Of a DNA stretch of 64,000 nucleotides, positions 37,077 to 46,270 are shown in pieces (position 1 is the stretch's first letter; the number at the start of each line of letters is the position of its first letter). Source of the stretch: Paenibacillus sp. CF384 (lineage in GTDB: Bacteria; Bacillota; Bacilli; Paenibacillales; Paenibacillaceae); NCBI RefSeq assembly GCF_900106745.1, contig NZ_FNNV01000006.1, forward strand, positions 186,001 to 250,000, in the 5' to 3' direction. The position numbers and the translations under genes are program-made. The notes under the pieces are model-generated. The model was given only the letters and a program-made list of their open reading frames with translations. It had not been told where the DNA came from and did not search any database.

Positions 37077-37648
37077 AGCCCCGCCTCCCGTATCGTTAGT
37101 AGTAAATCATTGCGTGCTGCAAATGTAAGCGGATATATACGTTTACCCTGCTGCAGCAAATACGTAATCGTTGAATCAAAGCCCGCGACCAGCGCACGTT
37201 CCACGCTATGCTCTGCTAATTCCCGAATGGCTTGCACGGCGGGAAAATCGCGCCCGGGCTCCATATAATCAGCCAAACAGACGACCTTATCCAGCAAAGT
37301 CATCCCCTCCCGTCCGGAGGTATGATAACGAATCGCATCTAGAATTTCAAGGTCTGTGACACCATAATCGCGTTCGGCGACGAACGCTCCTACAGGCGCA
37401 TGCCACAGTTCTTTATCAAACGCCAGTAAATCAGCGGGAAGTCCTTCTTCCCGAATGATCGCTTCCATGCGGGAGGTGGCCCAATATTTGGCGACATCAT
37501 GCAGAATAGCTGCCTGCTCTGCCTTTACGGGATCGGCGCCGAACCGCTCTGCAAGTATAACGGATGTCTCCATTACGCCAACGGTGTGTTTCCATCTCCG
37601 CTCCGGCATCTCGGCTTGTACCCTGGCAATCATCTCATCACGATTCAT
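37073..37648 (-). CDS. yqeK: HD-domain bis(5'-nucleosyl)-tetraphosphatase YqeK
   Basis: About 191 residues. The HD phosphohydrolase residues are spaced as H (RWKHTVGV), HD (AAILHDVAKYW), H (LWHAPVG) and D (LADYMEPGRDF). YqeK proteins cleave diadenosine tetraphosphate symmetrically, which lowers this alarmone. The ATG at 37648 overlaps the 3' end of nadD by 11 bases; no strong Shine-Dalgarno is visible, consistent with coupled translation. The longer open frame upstream lies inside nadD and is rejected. Confidence 0.93.
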   Translation of the reverse strand: MNRDEMIARVQAEMPERRWKHTVGVMETSVILAERFGADPVKAEQAAILHDVAKYWATSRMEAIIREEGLPADLLAFDKELWHAPVGAFVAERDYGVTDLEILDAIRYHTSGREGMTLLDKVVCLADYMEPGRDFPAVQAIRELAEHSVERALVAGFDSTITYLLQQGKRIYPLTFAARNDLLLTIREAGL

Positions 37649-38234
37649 AGAGCTCGTTCTTTCTGATGAACGAATATACCTTCTCCGGAACAAGGAAACG
37701 AATCGACCGCCCCTGCGCGCGGCGATTACGAATATCCGTCGATGAGATACCGATCTGCGGCATCTCAATCATAGTCAGCCTCTCCTGCAAATAGGCGGGA
37801 AGTTCGTCTATCTTCAGCTCTTCACCGGCTCTGCGTACGCCGATAAAGCGAACCATCGCTGCCAATTCAGCGATTTGATGCCACTGCGGCAAGTCATTGA
37901 CGCGGTCCGAGCCGATGATAATGCTGAACTCTCTGCCGGGATAAAGGTCCATGAGCGCTTTGACGGTATCAATCGTGTAACTGGTGCCTTCGCGCTCCAG
38001 CTCCACGTCCATCCCGCGGAAATGGGGTTGGAAGTCAATGGCACGGTACACCATTTCCAGCCTAGTTTGGCCATCAGCAAGAGGCCCGTTTTCTTTGAGC
38101 GGCGGATGACCGGCAGGAATAAACCATACCTCGTCCAGTCCGCAAGCTTCTCGTGCCGATTCGGCAGCAAGCAAATGGCCATAATGAATGGGGTCGAACG
38201 TTCCTCCCATAAATCCCACTTTAATCAACGACAT
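37638..38234 (-). CDS. nadD: Nicotinate-nucleotide adenylyltransferase
   Basis: 198 residues. The nucleotidyltransferase motif GGTFDPIHYGHLLAAESA is at 10-27 and the second motif GISSTDIRNR near 163-172. It joins nicotinate mononucleotide and ATP to deamido-NAD in NAD synthesis. Between yhbY and yqeK in the conserved order. Confidence 0.97.
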   Translation of the reverse strand: MSLIKVGFMGGTFDPIHYGHLLAAESAREACGLDEVWFIPAGHPPLKENGPLADGQTRLEMVYRAIDFQPHFRGMDVELEREGTSYTIDTVKALMDLYPGREFSIIIGSDRVNDLPQWHQIAELAAMVRFIGVRRAGEELKIDELPAYLQERLTMIEMPQIGISSTDIRNRRAQGRSIRFLVPEKVYSFIRKNELYES

Positions 38235-38263
38235 GACTCCTCTCGCCTTAGCCGAACCTACCC

Positions 38264-38554
38264 TTAAGGAAGCTCGATTGTTTTGTTATCTTTCGATTCT
38301 TTGTACAATACGATTGTTTTGCCGATGACTTGTACAAGCTCGGAGCCGGATTCTTCCGCAATCCATTGGCCTACTTCTTTGGGGTCATCCATGCAATTGT
38401 TCAGTACGGAGACTTTAATTAATTCACGAACCTCGATCGCTTCTTCGATATGGCGAACGAGATGATCGTTTGTGCCGCCTTTGCCTACTTGAAAAATCGG
38501 CTGTAAATGATGCGCAAGCGAGCGCAAATGACGTTTTTGTTTACCTGTTAGCAT
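38264..38554 (-). CDS. yhbY: Ribosome assembly RNA-binding protein YhbY
   Basis: 96 residues (YqeI) with the CRM domain: LTGKQKRHLRSLAHHLQPIF, VGKGGTNDHL with the GxxG loop, and ELVQVIGKTIVLYKES. It binds pre-50S particles. Thirty bases before nadD. Confidence 0.95.
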   Translation of the reverse strand: MLTGKQKRHLRSLAHHLQPIFQVGKGGTNDHLVRHIEEAIEVRELIKVSVLNNCMDDPKEVGQWIAEESGSELVQVIGKTIVLYKESKDNKTIELP

Positions 38555-38577
38555 GTGTGATTCCTTCTCTCGTCAAA

Positions 38578-39441
38578 TTAGCTTTTGGCCATCAGCGCAT
38601 CCAGCACCGTCTCCCGCATCGCGGCAACCGGTGCCGGACAGCCCGTCCAATATTCAAAGGCGTACGCGCCTTGATAAATAAACATCCCGAGCCCGCCGTG
38701 TATGCGGCAGCCTCGTTCCTGTGCTTCCGCGAGAAATCTCGTCGTCAGCGGGTTATAAATCAAATCGCTCGCAACCGTATCCGGTTTCAGCCAAGCACTG
38801 TCGATCGGTGTAGCTTCCACGTTCGGATACATGCCAAGCGAAGTTGTATTAATGACGATATCATGAAGACCGCACGCTTCCTGCAATTCATCCTGCCCGA
38901 TGGCGCGTATCGAAGGCACCATTGCACGGAATGCATTTGCTAGCTCTTCGGCACGAGCGACCGTACGGTTAGAGATCGTGATGGAGCCGACTCCTTCACG
39001 GGCCAGTGCATACAGAATGCCTCGTGTAGCGCCGCCTGCACCGATAATGAGCACATTCGCGCCGGTAAGATCCGACTTCGCCTCTTCTTTAAGCGACCGA
39101 ACGTAACCAAGACCGTCGGTATTGTAGCCTGTCAGATGACCGCCCGTATTCACGATTGTGTTCACGGCGCCAATCGCCTGCGCGCTCTCGTCGATTTCAT
39201 CGAGCAGCGGCATAATATCGAGCTTATGCGGAATCGTCACGTTAACGCCGCGAATCCCCATCGCACGTACGCCTGCTACGAAGTCGCCAAGTCGGTCGGC
39301 GGTAATATGAAAAGCGGTGTAAATGCCATTGATTCCGGTCTCACGAAATGCCCTGTTCATCATGATCGGCGATTTGGAATGCCGAATCGGATCCCCGATC
39401 ACACTGTAGAGCACGGTATGGCTGTCCACTGCATTGCCCAT
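38578..39441 (-). CDS. aroE: Shikimate dehydrogenase (NADP+)
   Basis: About 287 residues. The substrate site is VIGDPIRHSKSPIMMNRAF and NVTIPHK (catalytic lysine); the NADP domain has IIGAGGATRGILYAL and NRTVARAEEL. It reduces 3-dehydroshikimate in aromatic amino-acid synthesis. The ATG at 39441 gives the usual N-terminus with GGGGAGAG about 12 bases upstream; an ATG seven codons earlier is possible. It lies between yqeH and yhbY. Confidence 0.96.
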   Translation of the reverse strand: MGNAVDSHTVLYSVIGDPIRHSKSPIMMNRAFRETGINGIYTAFHITADRLGDFVAGVRAMGIRGVNVTIPHKLDIMPLLDEIDESAQAIGAVNTIVNTGGHLTGYNTDGLGYVRSLKEEAKSDLTGANVLIIGAGGATRGILYALAREGVGSITISNRTVARAEELANAFRAMVPSIRAIGQDELQEACGLHDIVINTTSLGMYPNVEATPIDSAWLKPDTVASDLIYNPLTTRFLAEAQERGCRIHGGLGMFIYQGAYAFEYWTGCPAPVAAMRETVLDALMAKS

Positions 39442-39485
39442 CCTTCTGTCCACTCTCCCCATGCAAGATGAATCGGCCTATTCGA

Positions 39486-40610
39486 TTAGATCAGCGCATC
39501 ACGCTGCAGCACTCGAATCCCCTTCGGTGCGAATACATCAACCAATGCGCCGCTGCTGCCATTGATATGAATCCAGCCCAGTCCGGAAATGAACACATCC
39601 GTATCTGTGCCGCGTTTGATCGTCAACCGATGACGCGTCCAAGCCGGCATTTCCGCTAATTGCTCCTTGCTAGGAGGCGCGAGCATTTCGCCTTTATGCG
39701 TTTCGTACAGCTCATCTGCACGCTCAAGCTTCGTCCGGTGCACCTGCAGCGCATTCGAGACATAGAGGGAGAAGGATTGACGATCCCCTTCTATGAAATC
39801 AAACCTCGCCAATGCGCCGACAAACAGCGTTTGTCCCGCATTCAGCTGGTAAACAAGCTGCTTGATAGGTTTATCCGGCAGCAAGGAACCAAGCACCTCG
39901 CGCGGCACGATCTCTGTCATGCGGTGCGTATATACGATACCAGGTGTATCAATGATTTCATTCCCATCATCCAGCGGGATATGAACCGCATCAAGCGTTG
40001 TGCCCGGGTAACGGGAAGTTGTCAGCTCTCGCTCCAAATCGCTGTAGTCGCGAATCAGTCTATTGATTAGCGTCGATTTGCCTACGTTGGTAGCGCCGAC
40101 AACATACACATCCCGCTTCCCGCGATGTGTTCCGATGGCTTCGATAACGCGGTCAAAGCCGATATTGCGCTTCGCGGAGCAAAGCACGACATCGACGACC
40201 TTCAAGCCTTGCGCTTTCGTTTGCTTCTGTACCCAGTTAAGAATACGGTTCGGGTTGATGCTCTTCGGCAATAGGTCGATCTTGTTCACGACCAGCAATA
40301 CGGGGTTATTGCCAACGAATCGCTGCAAGCCGGAGATCAAGCTGCCTTCAAAGTCAAACAAATCGACAATATGTACGACCAGGCTTTGCGTATTCGCGAT
40401 TCCGCTCAGCAGCCGCAGAAAGTCGTCTTGATCCACAGCGATTGACGCTGCTTCATTATAGTTCTTGATGCGGAAGCATCTTTGGCAGATGGCCGGATCC
40501 TTAGCAAGCGCCGCTTGCGGGATATACCCCAGCTTGTCCGATGATTCAGTTTGCAGCTTAACGCCGCAGCCGGCGCAAGCCAGTTTGTCTTCTTGATGGT
40601 AAGTAGTCAT
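39486..40610 (-). CDS. yqeH: Ribosome biogenesis GTPase YqeH
   Basis: 374 residues. An N-terminal zinc finger (CAGCGVKLQ...CQRC, about 12-43) precedes a circularly permuted GTPase in which G4 (VNKIDLL) comes before G1 (GATNVGKSTLINRL) and G3 (DTPG). YqeH is needed for 30S assembly. The ATG overlaps the stop of yqeG by four bases. Confidence 0.97.
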   Translation of the reverse strand: MTTYHQEDKLACAGCGVKLQTESSDKLGYIPQAALAKDPAICQRCFRIKNYNEAASIAVDQDDFLRLLSGIANTQSLVVHIVDLFDFEGSLISGLQRFVGNNPVLLVVNKIDLLPKSINPNRILNWVQKQTKAQGLKVVDVVLCSAKRNIGFDRVIEAIGTHRGKRDVYVVGATNVGKSTLINRLIRDYSDLERELTTSRYPGTTLDAVHIPLDDGNEIIDTPGIVYTHRMTEIVPREVLGSLLPDKPIKQLVYQLNAGQTLFVGALARFDFIEGDRQSFSLYVSNALQVHRTKLERADELYETHKGEMLAPPSKEQLAEMPAWTRHRLTIKRGTDTDVFISGLGWIHINGSSGALVDVFAPKGIRVLQRDALI

Positions 40611-41143
40611 GATTTCTTAAGTTCCTCCTCGGGCCATAGCCCTTTCTTCCGCAGACGGGACAGGGCAATGCGTTCCAGAAACCGATTGAAACGGGTCATG
40701 ATTCCTTCATCATTTGGTGCGATTGGACGGACGAGGATCGTAAACAATCCCATTCTTCTTCCGCCAAGCACATCCGTCATCATTTGATCACCAATTACGA
40801 CCGTTTGCTCCGCTGACAAACCAAGCTCGTTAAGCGCGCGAGTAAACGCCCTCCCTGCCGGTTTCCGGGCAGCATGAACGAACGGGATGTTCAGCGGTTC
40901 CGCGAACTTCCCAACCCGTGTCTGATTATTGTTGGATACGATGACAACCTTGAAGCCAAGGTTATCGCGCACATCGTCGAGCCATTGGACAAGCTCCGGC
41001 GTAGCCAGCGGTTCTCTTGCTCCGACGAGTGTGTTATCGAGGTCTGTGATGATGCCTCTCTTTCCTTGCTCTTTCAAGGTATGCAAATTGATATCATAAA
41101 TGGTATTGACGCGCATGTGCGGCAACAGCCGTTCAAACATAGT
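40607..41143 (-). CDS. yqeG: HAD-superfamily phosphatase YqeG (IIIA)
   Basis: About 178 residues. HAD motif I is GIITDLDNTLVGA, motif II VVIVSNN, and the conserved KPAGRAF lysine and VIGDQMMTDVLGG (motif IV) follow. It is a predicted phosphoglycolate/phosphatidylglycerophosphatase-like enzyme; its substrate in this clade is unsettled. The ATG at 41143 follows GGGGAG by about eight bases; a frame from 41170 adds nine unsupported residues. First gene of the yqeG-yqeH-aroE-yhbY-nadD-yqeK-rsfS-cvfB-methyltransferase operon. Confidence 0.93.
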   Translation of the reverse strand, partial: TMFERLLPHMRVNTIYDINLHTLKEQGKRGIITDLDNTLVGAREPLATPELVQWLDDVRDNLGFKVVIVSNNNQTRVGKFAEPLNIPFVHAARKPAGRAFTRALNELGLSAEQTVVIGDQMMTDVLGGRRMGLFTILVRPIAPNDEGIMTRFNRFLERIALSRLRKKGLWPEEELKKS

Positions 41144-41201
41144 TTCGACTCCCCTGCTTATCGCTATCACGCAAACTATACCATAATTAGTGAATTTGTT
41201 G

Positions 41202-41244
41202 CAAAAAAGCCGCTAAAGAGGCGTAAACTCCCCTCTTTAGCGAC
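41202..41244 (-). terminator. Terminator of the moxR-DUF58-transglutaminase operon
   Basis: A 10-12 bp stem with core CGCTAAAGAG/CTCTTTAGCG (41209-41244) is followed on the minus strand by six T. It ends the operon 12 bases after the transglutaminase stop and before yqeG. Confidence 0.92.
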
Positions 41245-41256
41245 TTGTAAGCTCTT

Positions 41257-43491
41257 TTATCCCAAATGCTCACGAATATGTTTCATCGTCAACGACAAAC
41301 GATCCGCTTCTTCTCTCGTCATCGTTTTATTGCTGTACATCGCTTGCTCGAATGCCACTTGAACCTCTCGGAATTGCGTCTGCAGCGAGGAGAGTCTGCC
41401 CGACCAGCGCGACATCGTTTCCCGGACCGTCTCATATTCGTTGTAGTCGAGTCCCTTCTTGCGGCAATGCTTGATTAGACGGTTCGTATCTCTTACAATG
41501 CGCTCATTAATCGTGGCAGAACCGCCGCGATATCGCTTGAATTGCCCTAGCAATGGACGGAAGCCGAGCACGCCAATCAACAGCACGAGCACAGAGGCAG
41601 CAGTCCAGAACATCCAAGCTTTCACTTCGAAGCCATTATCTTCTGCAGGCTGTGCTTCGTTGTCCAACTCCGGAACCGGAACTGGCGCAAGCTCGGGTTC
41701 AGCAGCGTCCTGCGGTACCGCATAAGGGAATGCGAATCCGGAAGTCGCTTCGAAAGGCAGCCAGCCATACCCGTTAAAATAAATTTCAACCCAAGAATGC
41801 GCATCCGCGTTTCGCACCGTGTACGTACCCGCATCGCTCTCTTCCGGTTCGATGCCTGTCATCCCTTGGAGACGCTGCATGTCCGGATCAACAGGTTTGG
41901 AGCCCGGAGAATACCCCTTCACCCATCTGGCAGGAATGCCAAGCGTGCGTGACATCACGGCAAGCGAAGTGGAGAAGTAATCGCAGTAGCCCTCGCGCAC
42001 TTCAAATAGGAAGGAATCGACGAAATCCTCGCTCACGCGCTTCGACAAGTCCGGTGTATTGGTATAAGCGTAGGTGGCCTGCAAGTAGGAGACCAATAAG
42101 TTCACTTTATCGTAAGGCGTTGTCACGGTAGACGTTATATTCTGAGCCAACTGTTTGACGCGAAGCGGCAACGTATCAGGCAGCTGCAAGTACATCGGAT
42201 CGATGTCCTCGCTTAGACTTGCAGGTGCTCCGGTTTCCATTGCAGCCACATCAAGAATTGGAATCTTCGATTGAATAATATAACTCTCCGGATAGTTGGC
42301 CGAGCTGGTCTTCGGTAACCGCATCTCCCAGGAATCAGACATCCAATTCAGTTTAGGCAGTGATGTATTCTTCCCATTAACCGCAATTACGGATGAGATC
42401 GGACCTGCTCCGAATAGGACCGGATACTTATCCTTCTTCAGCATCGTGACCGTCTGATCGACAACTTCTGTATTCGTTGTTTCGGCAATGCCGCTTGGTT
42501 GCAGCTCCTGCTTGCTTTCGATGGAGCCGAGCGCCTTCTCTTTCTTCTCCTGAGGCGCCTCCGACCAGCCCTTCCCGCTATATAGCGCCTTGGTTTCGCC
42601 TCGCCAGTAGCTGCGTTTGGTGGTGGTGACGGTCATGACCGGCGTATAGTCGAATTCAAATCCGTTGCCGAGTTCATTATCATCACGACTGTAGCCGGAT
42701 TTCCCGTCTGCATTGTTCTTGGTGGCAGGAACAATAATCGCCTTGTCGCCGACCAAATTCGGTATGGACTCGCCGCGCGCTTCTTTCCACGCCGTATAGG
42801 GATCTGTCAAGATCGGCTTCACAGCCGGCACAAACAATCCGGCTCCCATAACGAGCGTAATAATAAGCAGCATCGGCAGAAACAAACTGAGCGGATATTC
42901 AAGCAGCTGCGCCCAATTCTCCGGATGACGTTCCTTGAATCTAGAGAAGTGGCTCGCAACCAGCCAGCCAAGACCGATGAACACAAGCCATGCGATCTCA
43001 TCCCATAAGTGAATCGGTGTAAACAGGGAATCTGCCGCTGCCAGCGAAAGAATCGCAAGCCCCACTACGATCATCATATAAGCTCGTTTATGACGCAGAA
43101 GCACGATCGCATGGAAGACTGCCCATACGCCAAGACTGATCCAGATAAACGGAGTCAGCTGGTCGTACTGGAGCTTGAACCAATCCAGCCACTGCGCGGC
43201 GGACCGTTTATCTCCTTCGAAGGCTACCCACATGTACCCGGAGTAAGCTGCATTAAGACCAACCAGCGAAATCAGCTGTACGGTGCCGGAAAGCAGCTTG
43301 GAAGGAATGAGCAGATTAGCGGCAACTGCGGCGAACAGAATGCCATTGACGATCGTATAGGTCTCCGACCACCAGTAGTCGCCCAGACATCGAATCCATT
43401 GATAGACAATTAGTGCGGAGAATATAGCCGAAAGTTTACGATAAACGTCTGCGGAAAACCATTTGATTGCCGCACGATTGAAGGTTTTCAT
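41257..43491 (-). CDS. Membrane transglutaminase-like (TgpA-type) protein
   Basis: 744 residues. Six or so membrane helices in the first ~220 residues, an extracytoplasmic region with a transglutaminase-core domain (catalytic Cys in VREGYCDYFSTSLAVMSR, His in NADAHSWVEIYFNG, Asp nearby), a Pro/Glu-rich linker, a last membrane helix (about 625-645, WMFWTAASVLVLLIGVLGF in part) and a cytoplasmic DUF4129-like tail. Homologues are predicted periplasmic or surface cysteine peptidases/transglutaminases of unknown substrate. Coupled to the DUF58 gene by TAATG. The trio moxR-DUF58-TgpA is common in bacteria. Confidence 0.9.
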   Translation of the reverse strand: MKTFNRAAIKWFSADVYRKLSAIFSALIVYQWIRCLGDYWWSETYTIVNGILFAAVAANLLIPSKLLSGTVQLISLVGLNAAYSGYMWVAFEGDKRSAAQWLDWFKLQYDQLTPFIWISLGVWAVFHAIVLLRHKRAYMMIVVGLAILSLAAADSLFTPIHLWDEIAWLVFIGLGWLVASHFSRFKERHPENWAQLLEYPLSLFLPMLLIITLVMGAGLFVPAVKPILTDPYTAWKEARGESIPNLVGDKAIIVPATKNNADGKSGYSRDDNELGNGFEFDYTPVMTVTTTKRSYWRGETKALYSGKGWSEAPQEKKEKALGSIESKQELQPSGIAETTNTEVVDQTVTMLKKDKYPVLFGAGPISSVIAVNGKNTSLPKLNWMSDSWEMRLPKTSSANYPESYIIQSKIPILDVAAMETGAPASLSEDIDPMYLQLPDTLPLRVKQLAQNITSTVTTPYDKVNLLVSYLQATYAYTNTPDLSKRVSEDFVDSFLFEVREGYCDYFSTSLAVMSRTLGIPARWVKGYSPGSKPVDPDMQRLQGMTGIEPEESDAGTYTVRNADAHSWVEIYFNGYGWLPFEATSGFAFPYAVPQDAAEPELAPVPVPELDNEAQPAEDNGFEVKAWMFWTAASVLVLLIGVLGFRPLLGQFKRYRGGSATINERIVRDTNRLIKHCRKKGLDYNEYETVRETMSRWSGRLSSLQTQFREVQVAFEQAMYSNKTMTREEADRLSLTMKHIREHLG

Positions 43492-44747
43492 TACAGCTGA
43501 CCTCCTTCAAGCGCATCTGGCAGCTCTTGCAGCGAACTGATCATATGCACAGCGAAGCCGCTCCTACGCAGCAGCTTGATCCATTCGTTGCCGCGGATAT
43601 CACCGGCGATGGTTCTTCCGGCAGCAGCCTTGGACTGCAAATGAATGAGAACTGGCACGACGCCGGTTCGATTCAGCCATTCCATGGCACGAATGGTTTC
43701 TTCGCCAACCTGCGGACTGACAATGACTACAAAGGAGCCCGCCGCTGTAAGCGTCCCGGACTGCCGGATTGCGCGATATAGAGGCTGTTCCCCGTCCGCT
43801 TTCACGCGGACCAGATGGTTCATCATCAGCTCGCGTTGCTCAGCCGACGCTTTGGGCGTATACCCGTCACTCTTCGCTCCGACGGAGATCAGCCCGACGG
43901 CCGTTGCTCTGCGAAGACCGAATTCCAGCAGCGAGGCAGCAGCCGACACAGCCAGCTCGAATTGGTCCTTGTTCTCATAGGAGCCGGCATAACGGTCCAA
44001 CATGACGACGGTTCGCGGAAGGGATTCACGCTCGAATTCCTTCGATTTCCATTGCCCCGTCTTAGCCGTGGCGTTCCAATGAATCCTAGAGAGCCGATCG
44101 CCATAAATATACTCGCGGACACCATTGATCTGTGTCGTTTCTTTCGCTGATAGACGGGAGGCTGAGGTCGAATAAGGCCCTTTCGAGCCGCGTTTCATCT
44201 GCTTCCACTGCCGAATCTCGACGATACGGGGATATACCGTGAACGGCTCGGACGATTCGAAAGAACCCTTATGCTCGAATAACCCGAATATATCCCGCGT
44301 GGAGCATTCTGTTGAATCGAACCGGTACACGCCGCGTTCAAGCGGCGGTGTTACATATTGAACGACGCCGTTTCTGCGATAGTTCGGCACGAAGGAAGCT
44401 TCAATCGGGATCACGGTTCCGCTTATACTCTTCAAACGGTCTCGTACGAGTACATAAGGGATGGGCCAGACGCCTGGAATTTGCATGGTCAAACTGACTT
44501 CAAGCCGGGTTCCGGCAGACAACGACTGCTCACTGATCGAGTTCGTACCGTTGCTCAGCCTCCGAACACCGGTCACGGACGCAATGCCGCTCCATCTGCC
44601 AAAGACCAGATAAATCAGCAGGACATTGAAGATACAGAACAACATGAAAGACGTCTTACCGCCTTGAAACAGTAAAAATAAGAGCGAAATCACATAAACA
44701 AGGCCGATAAAACGCCACCTGAACATTGTCGCTTTAGCCGTAAGCAT
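43491..44747 (-). CDS. DUF58 domain-containing protein
   Basis: 418 residues. Two adjacent membrane helices near the start (about 10-50), a beta-rich middle, the DUF58 signature (REYIYGDRLSRIHWNATAKTGQ, quoted by its core GDRLSRIHWNATAK) near 220, and a von Willebrand A-like C-terminal half (VVMLDRYAGS). DUF58 proteins work with MoxR ATPases in assembly or folding of partner proteins. Start at 44747 is five bases after the moxR stop and overlaps the next gene at its end. Confidence 0.9.
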   Translation of the reverse strand: MLTAKATMFRWRFIGLVYVISLLFLLFQGGKTSFMLFCIFNVLLIYLVFGRWSGIASVTGVRRLSNGTNSISEQSLSAGTRLEVSLTMQIPGVWPIPYVLVRDRLKSISGTVIPIEASFVPNYRRNGVVQYVTPPLERGVYRFDSTECSTRDIFGLFEHKGSFESSEPFTVYPRIVEIRQWKQMKRGSKGPYSTSASRLSAKETTQINGVREYIYGDRLSRIHWNATAKTGQWKSKEFERESLPRTVVMLDRYAGSYENKDQFELAVSAAASLLEFGLRRATAVGLISVGAKSDGYTPKASAEQRELMMNHLVRVKADGEQPLYRAIRQSGTLTAAGSFVVIVSPQVGEETIRAMEWLNRTGVVPVLIHLQSKAAAGRTIAGDIRGNEWIKLLRRSGFAVHMISSLQELPDALEGGQL

Positions 44748-44752
44748 AAGCG

Positions 44753-45709
44753 TCAGCGCTCCATTCGGACAGGGACATTCGTGTCGCGGATGACGGACTG
44801 GATCACGTCCTCAGGCTTCAAACCGTTCATTCTGGATTCCGTATGCATAATAATCCGGTGAGCAAGTACCGAAGAAGCTAGCAGTTTCACATCATCGGGT
44901 ATGACATAATCACGTTCTTGCAGATAGGCATTCGCTCGTGCTGCCGCTGTCAGAGAAATCGCGGCACGCGGACTCGCCCCAAGCTGTACGCCGCTGTGAG
45001 TGCGCGTTGCGCGGACGATTCGAACGATATAATCGGCAACCGCTTCATCGAGATGCACGCGTTTGACCGCTTCCATCATAACGGCGATTTGCTCGACATC
45101 TACGACAGGCTCCAGCTTATCCGCCGGCGAAGAAGCATTAGGAGAAATAATCATCTGTCTCTCCGTCACGGCATCCGGATAGCCCAGGGTAAGCTTCATC
45201 ATAAACCGGTCAAGCTGTGCCTCCGGGAGCGTATACGTGCCATCGAATTCAATCGGGTTCTGCGTGGCAATCATCGTGAACGGTACCGGCAATTCATGAG
45301 ATTCGCCATCTACCGTAACATGGTGCTCTTCCATCGCTTCCAGCAGCGCCGATTGCGTCTTGGTGGTGGCACGGTTTATCTCATCTACGAGCAGCAAATT
45401 CGTCATTACCGGGCCGGGCCGGAACATGAAAGTTTCATTCTTGGGATGATAGATTGCAACGCCGGTTATATCCGTAGGAAGCAGATCGGGATTACATTGA
45501 ATCCGTCGGAATTGACCGCCTATCGTACGGGAGAGTGCCTTGACAAGCTGTGTCTTTCCTGTCCCCGGGACATCCTCGATAAGAACATGACCGCCGGCAA
45601 GCAGCGCTGTAAGCAGTCTCTCGATTTCGACATCTTTACCCAATATACAACTGCCTAAATTACGGCGAATTTCCTTACATAAACGATACTCAGCTGTACG
45701 ATTGTCCAT
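44753..45709 (-). CDS. MoxR-family AAA+ ATPase
   Basis: 318 residues. Walker A is IEDVPGTGKTQL (about 38-50), Walker B LLVDEINRA (about 109-117), sensor 1 in FTMIATQNP and a lid domain at the C-terminus. MoxR ATPases act as chaperones for the DUF58/VWA partner encoded next. GGAGG precedes the ATG. First gene of the operon, with a sigma-A promoter upstream. Confidence 0.94.
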   Translation of the reverse strand: MDNRTAEYRLCKEIRRNLGSCILGKDVEIERLLTALLAGGHVLIEDVPGTGKTQLVKALSRTIGGQFRRIQCNPDLLPTDITGVAIYHPKNETFMFRPGPVMTNLLLVDEINRATTKTQSALLEAMEEHHVTVDGESHELPVPFTMIATQNPIEFDGTYTLPEAQLDRFMMKLTLGYPDAVTERQMIISPNASSPADKLEPVVDVEQIAVMMEAVKRVHLDEAVADYIVRIVRATRTHSGVQLGASPRAAISLTAAARANAYLQERDYVIPDDVKLLASSVLAHRIIMHTESRMNGLKPEDVIQSVIRDTNVPVRMER

Positions 45710-45752
45710 GACAATTCCTCCCGGATGATGATAGTTGGATATGAGTGTGGTG

Positions 45753-45781
45753 ATTCTATTATTTTACAAAAAATACAACAA
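45753..45781 (-). promoter_or_regulatory. Sigma-A promoter of the moxR operon
   Basis: Minus-strand -35 TTGTTG (45776-45781), 17-base spacer, -10 TAGAAT (45753-45758), 44 bases before the moxR start. Confidence 0.65.
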
Positions 45782-45802
45782 CTCGTATAGCAACATATCC
45801 GC

Positions 45803-45840
45803 CAAAAAAAATTGGAGAATCCCACAGGGACCCTCCAATT
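45803..45840 (-). terminator. Terminator of the spoVA operon
   Basis: Stem AATTGGAG...CTCCAATT with inner CCC/GGG pairs (45810-45840) followed on the minus strand by eight T. It follows the spoVAE stop by about 50 bases. Confidence 0.93.
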
Positions 45841-45893
45841 CAGTAAAACTGTCTATATTTTCCGCTCATTCACAAGGTGTTGTTCCGCTTAGG

Positions 45894-46244
45894 TTACCCT
45901 TTAGGCCGAACCGCCAGCGCTGCCAAAAATGAGAAAATGATCGCGGCGGAAATCCCTGCGCTCGTGATGCTGAATATGCCGGTAATGATCCCGATCCAGC
46001 CATCGGTCTGATACTCGGTTACCGCGCCGTGCACAAGCGCGTTGCCGAAGCTCGTTATAGGCACGGTTGCTCCCGCGCCGGCGAATTTGACCAGCGGCTC
46101 GTACAAGCCGACCCCGTCCACCACGGCACCTGCAACAACGAGCGTTGCCATCGTATGCGCAGGTGTCAGCTTCGCGATGTCAAACATCAGCTGGCCGATG
46201 ACGCAAATGGCTCCGCCTACGATAAAAGCCCATAAATAGATCAT
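45894..46244 (-). CDS. spoVAE: Stage V sporulation protein AE
   Basis: 116 residues, four predicted membrane helices. Signature AFIVGGAICVIGQLMFDIAKLTPAH (quoted in part) at the start and VPITSFGNALVHGA in the middle are typical of SpoVAE/SpoVAC. SpoVA proteins form the channel for dipicolinic acid uptake during sporulation and release in germination. AAAGGAG is ten bases upstream of the ATG. Last gene of the set. Confidence 0.95.
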   Translation of the reverse strand: MIYLWAFIVGGAICVIGQLMFDIAKLTPAHTMATLVVAGAVVDGVGLYEPLVKFAGAGATVPITSFGNALVHGAVTEYQTDGWIGIITGIFSITSAGISAAIIFSFLAALAVRPKG

Positions 46245-46270
46245 GTAAGCTCTGCTCCTTTCTTTTGCTA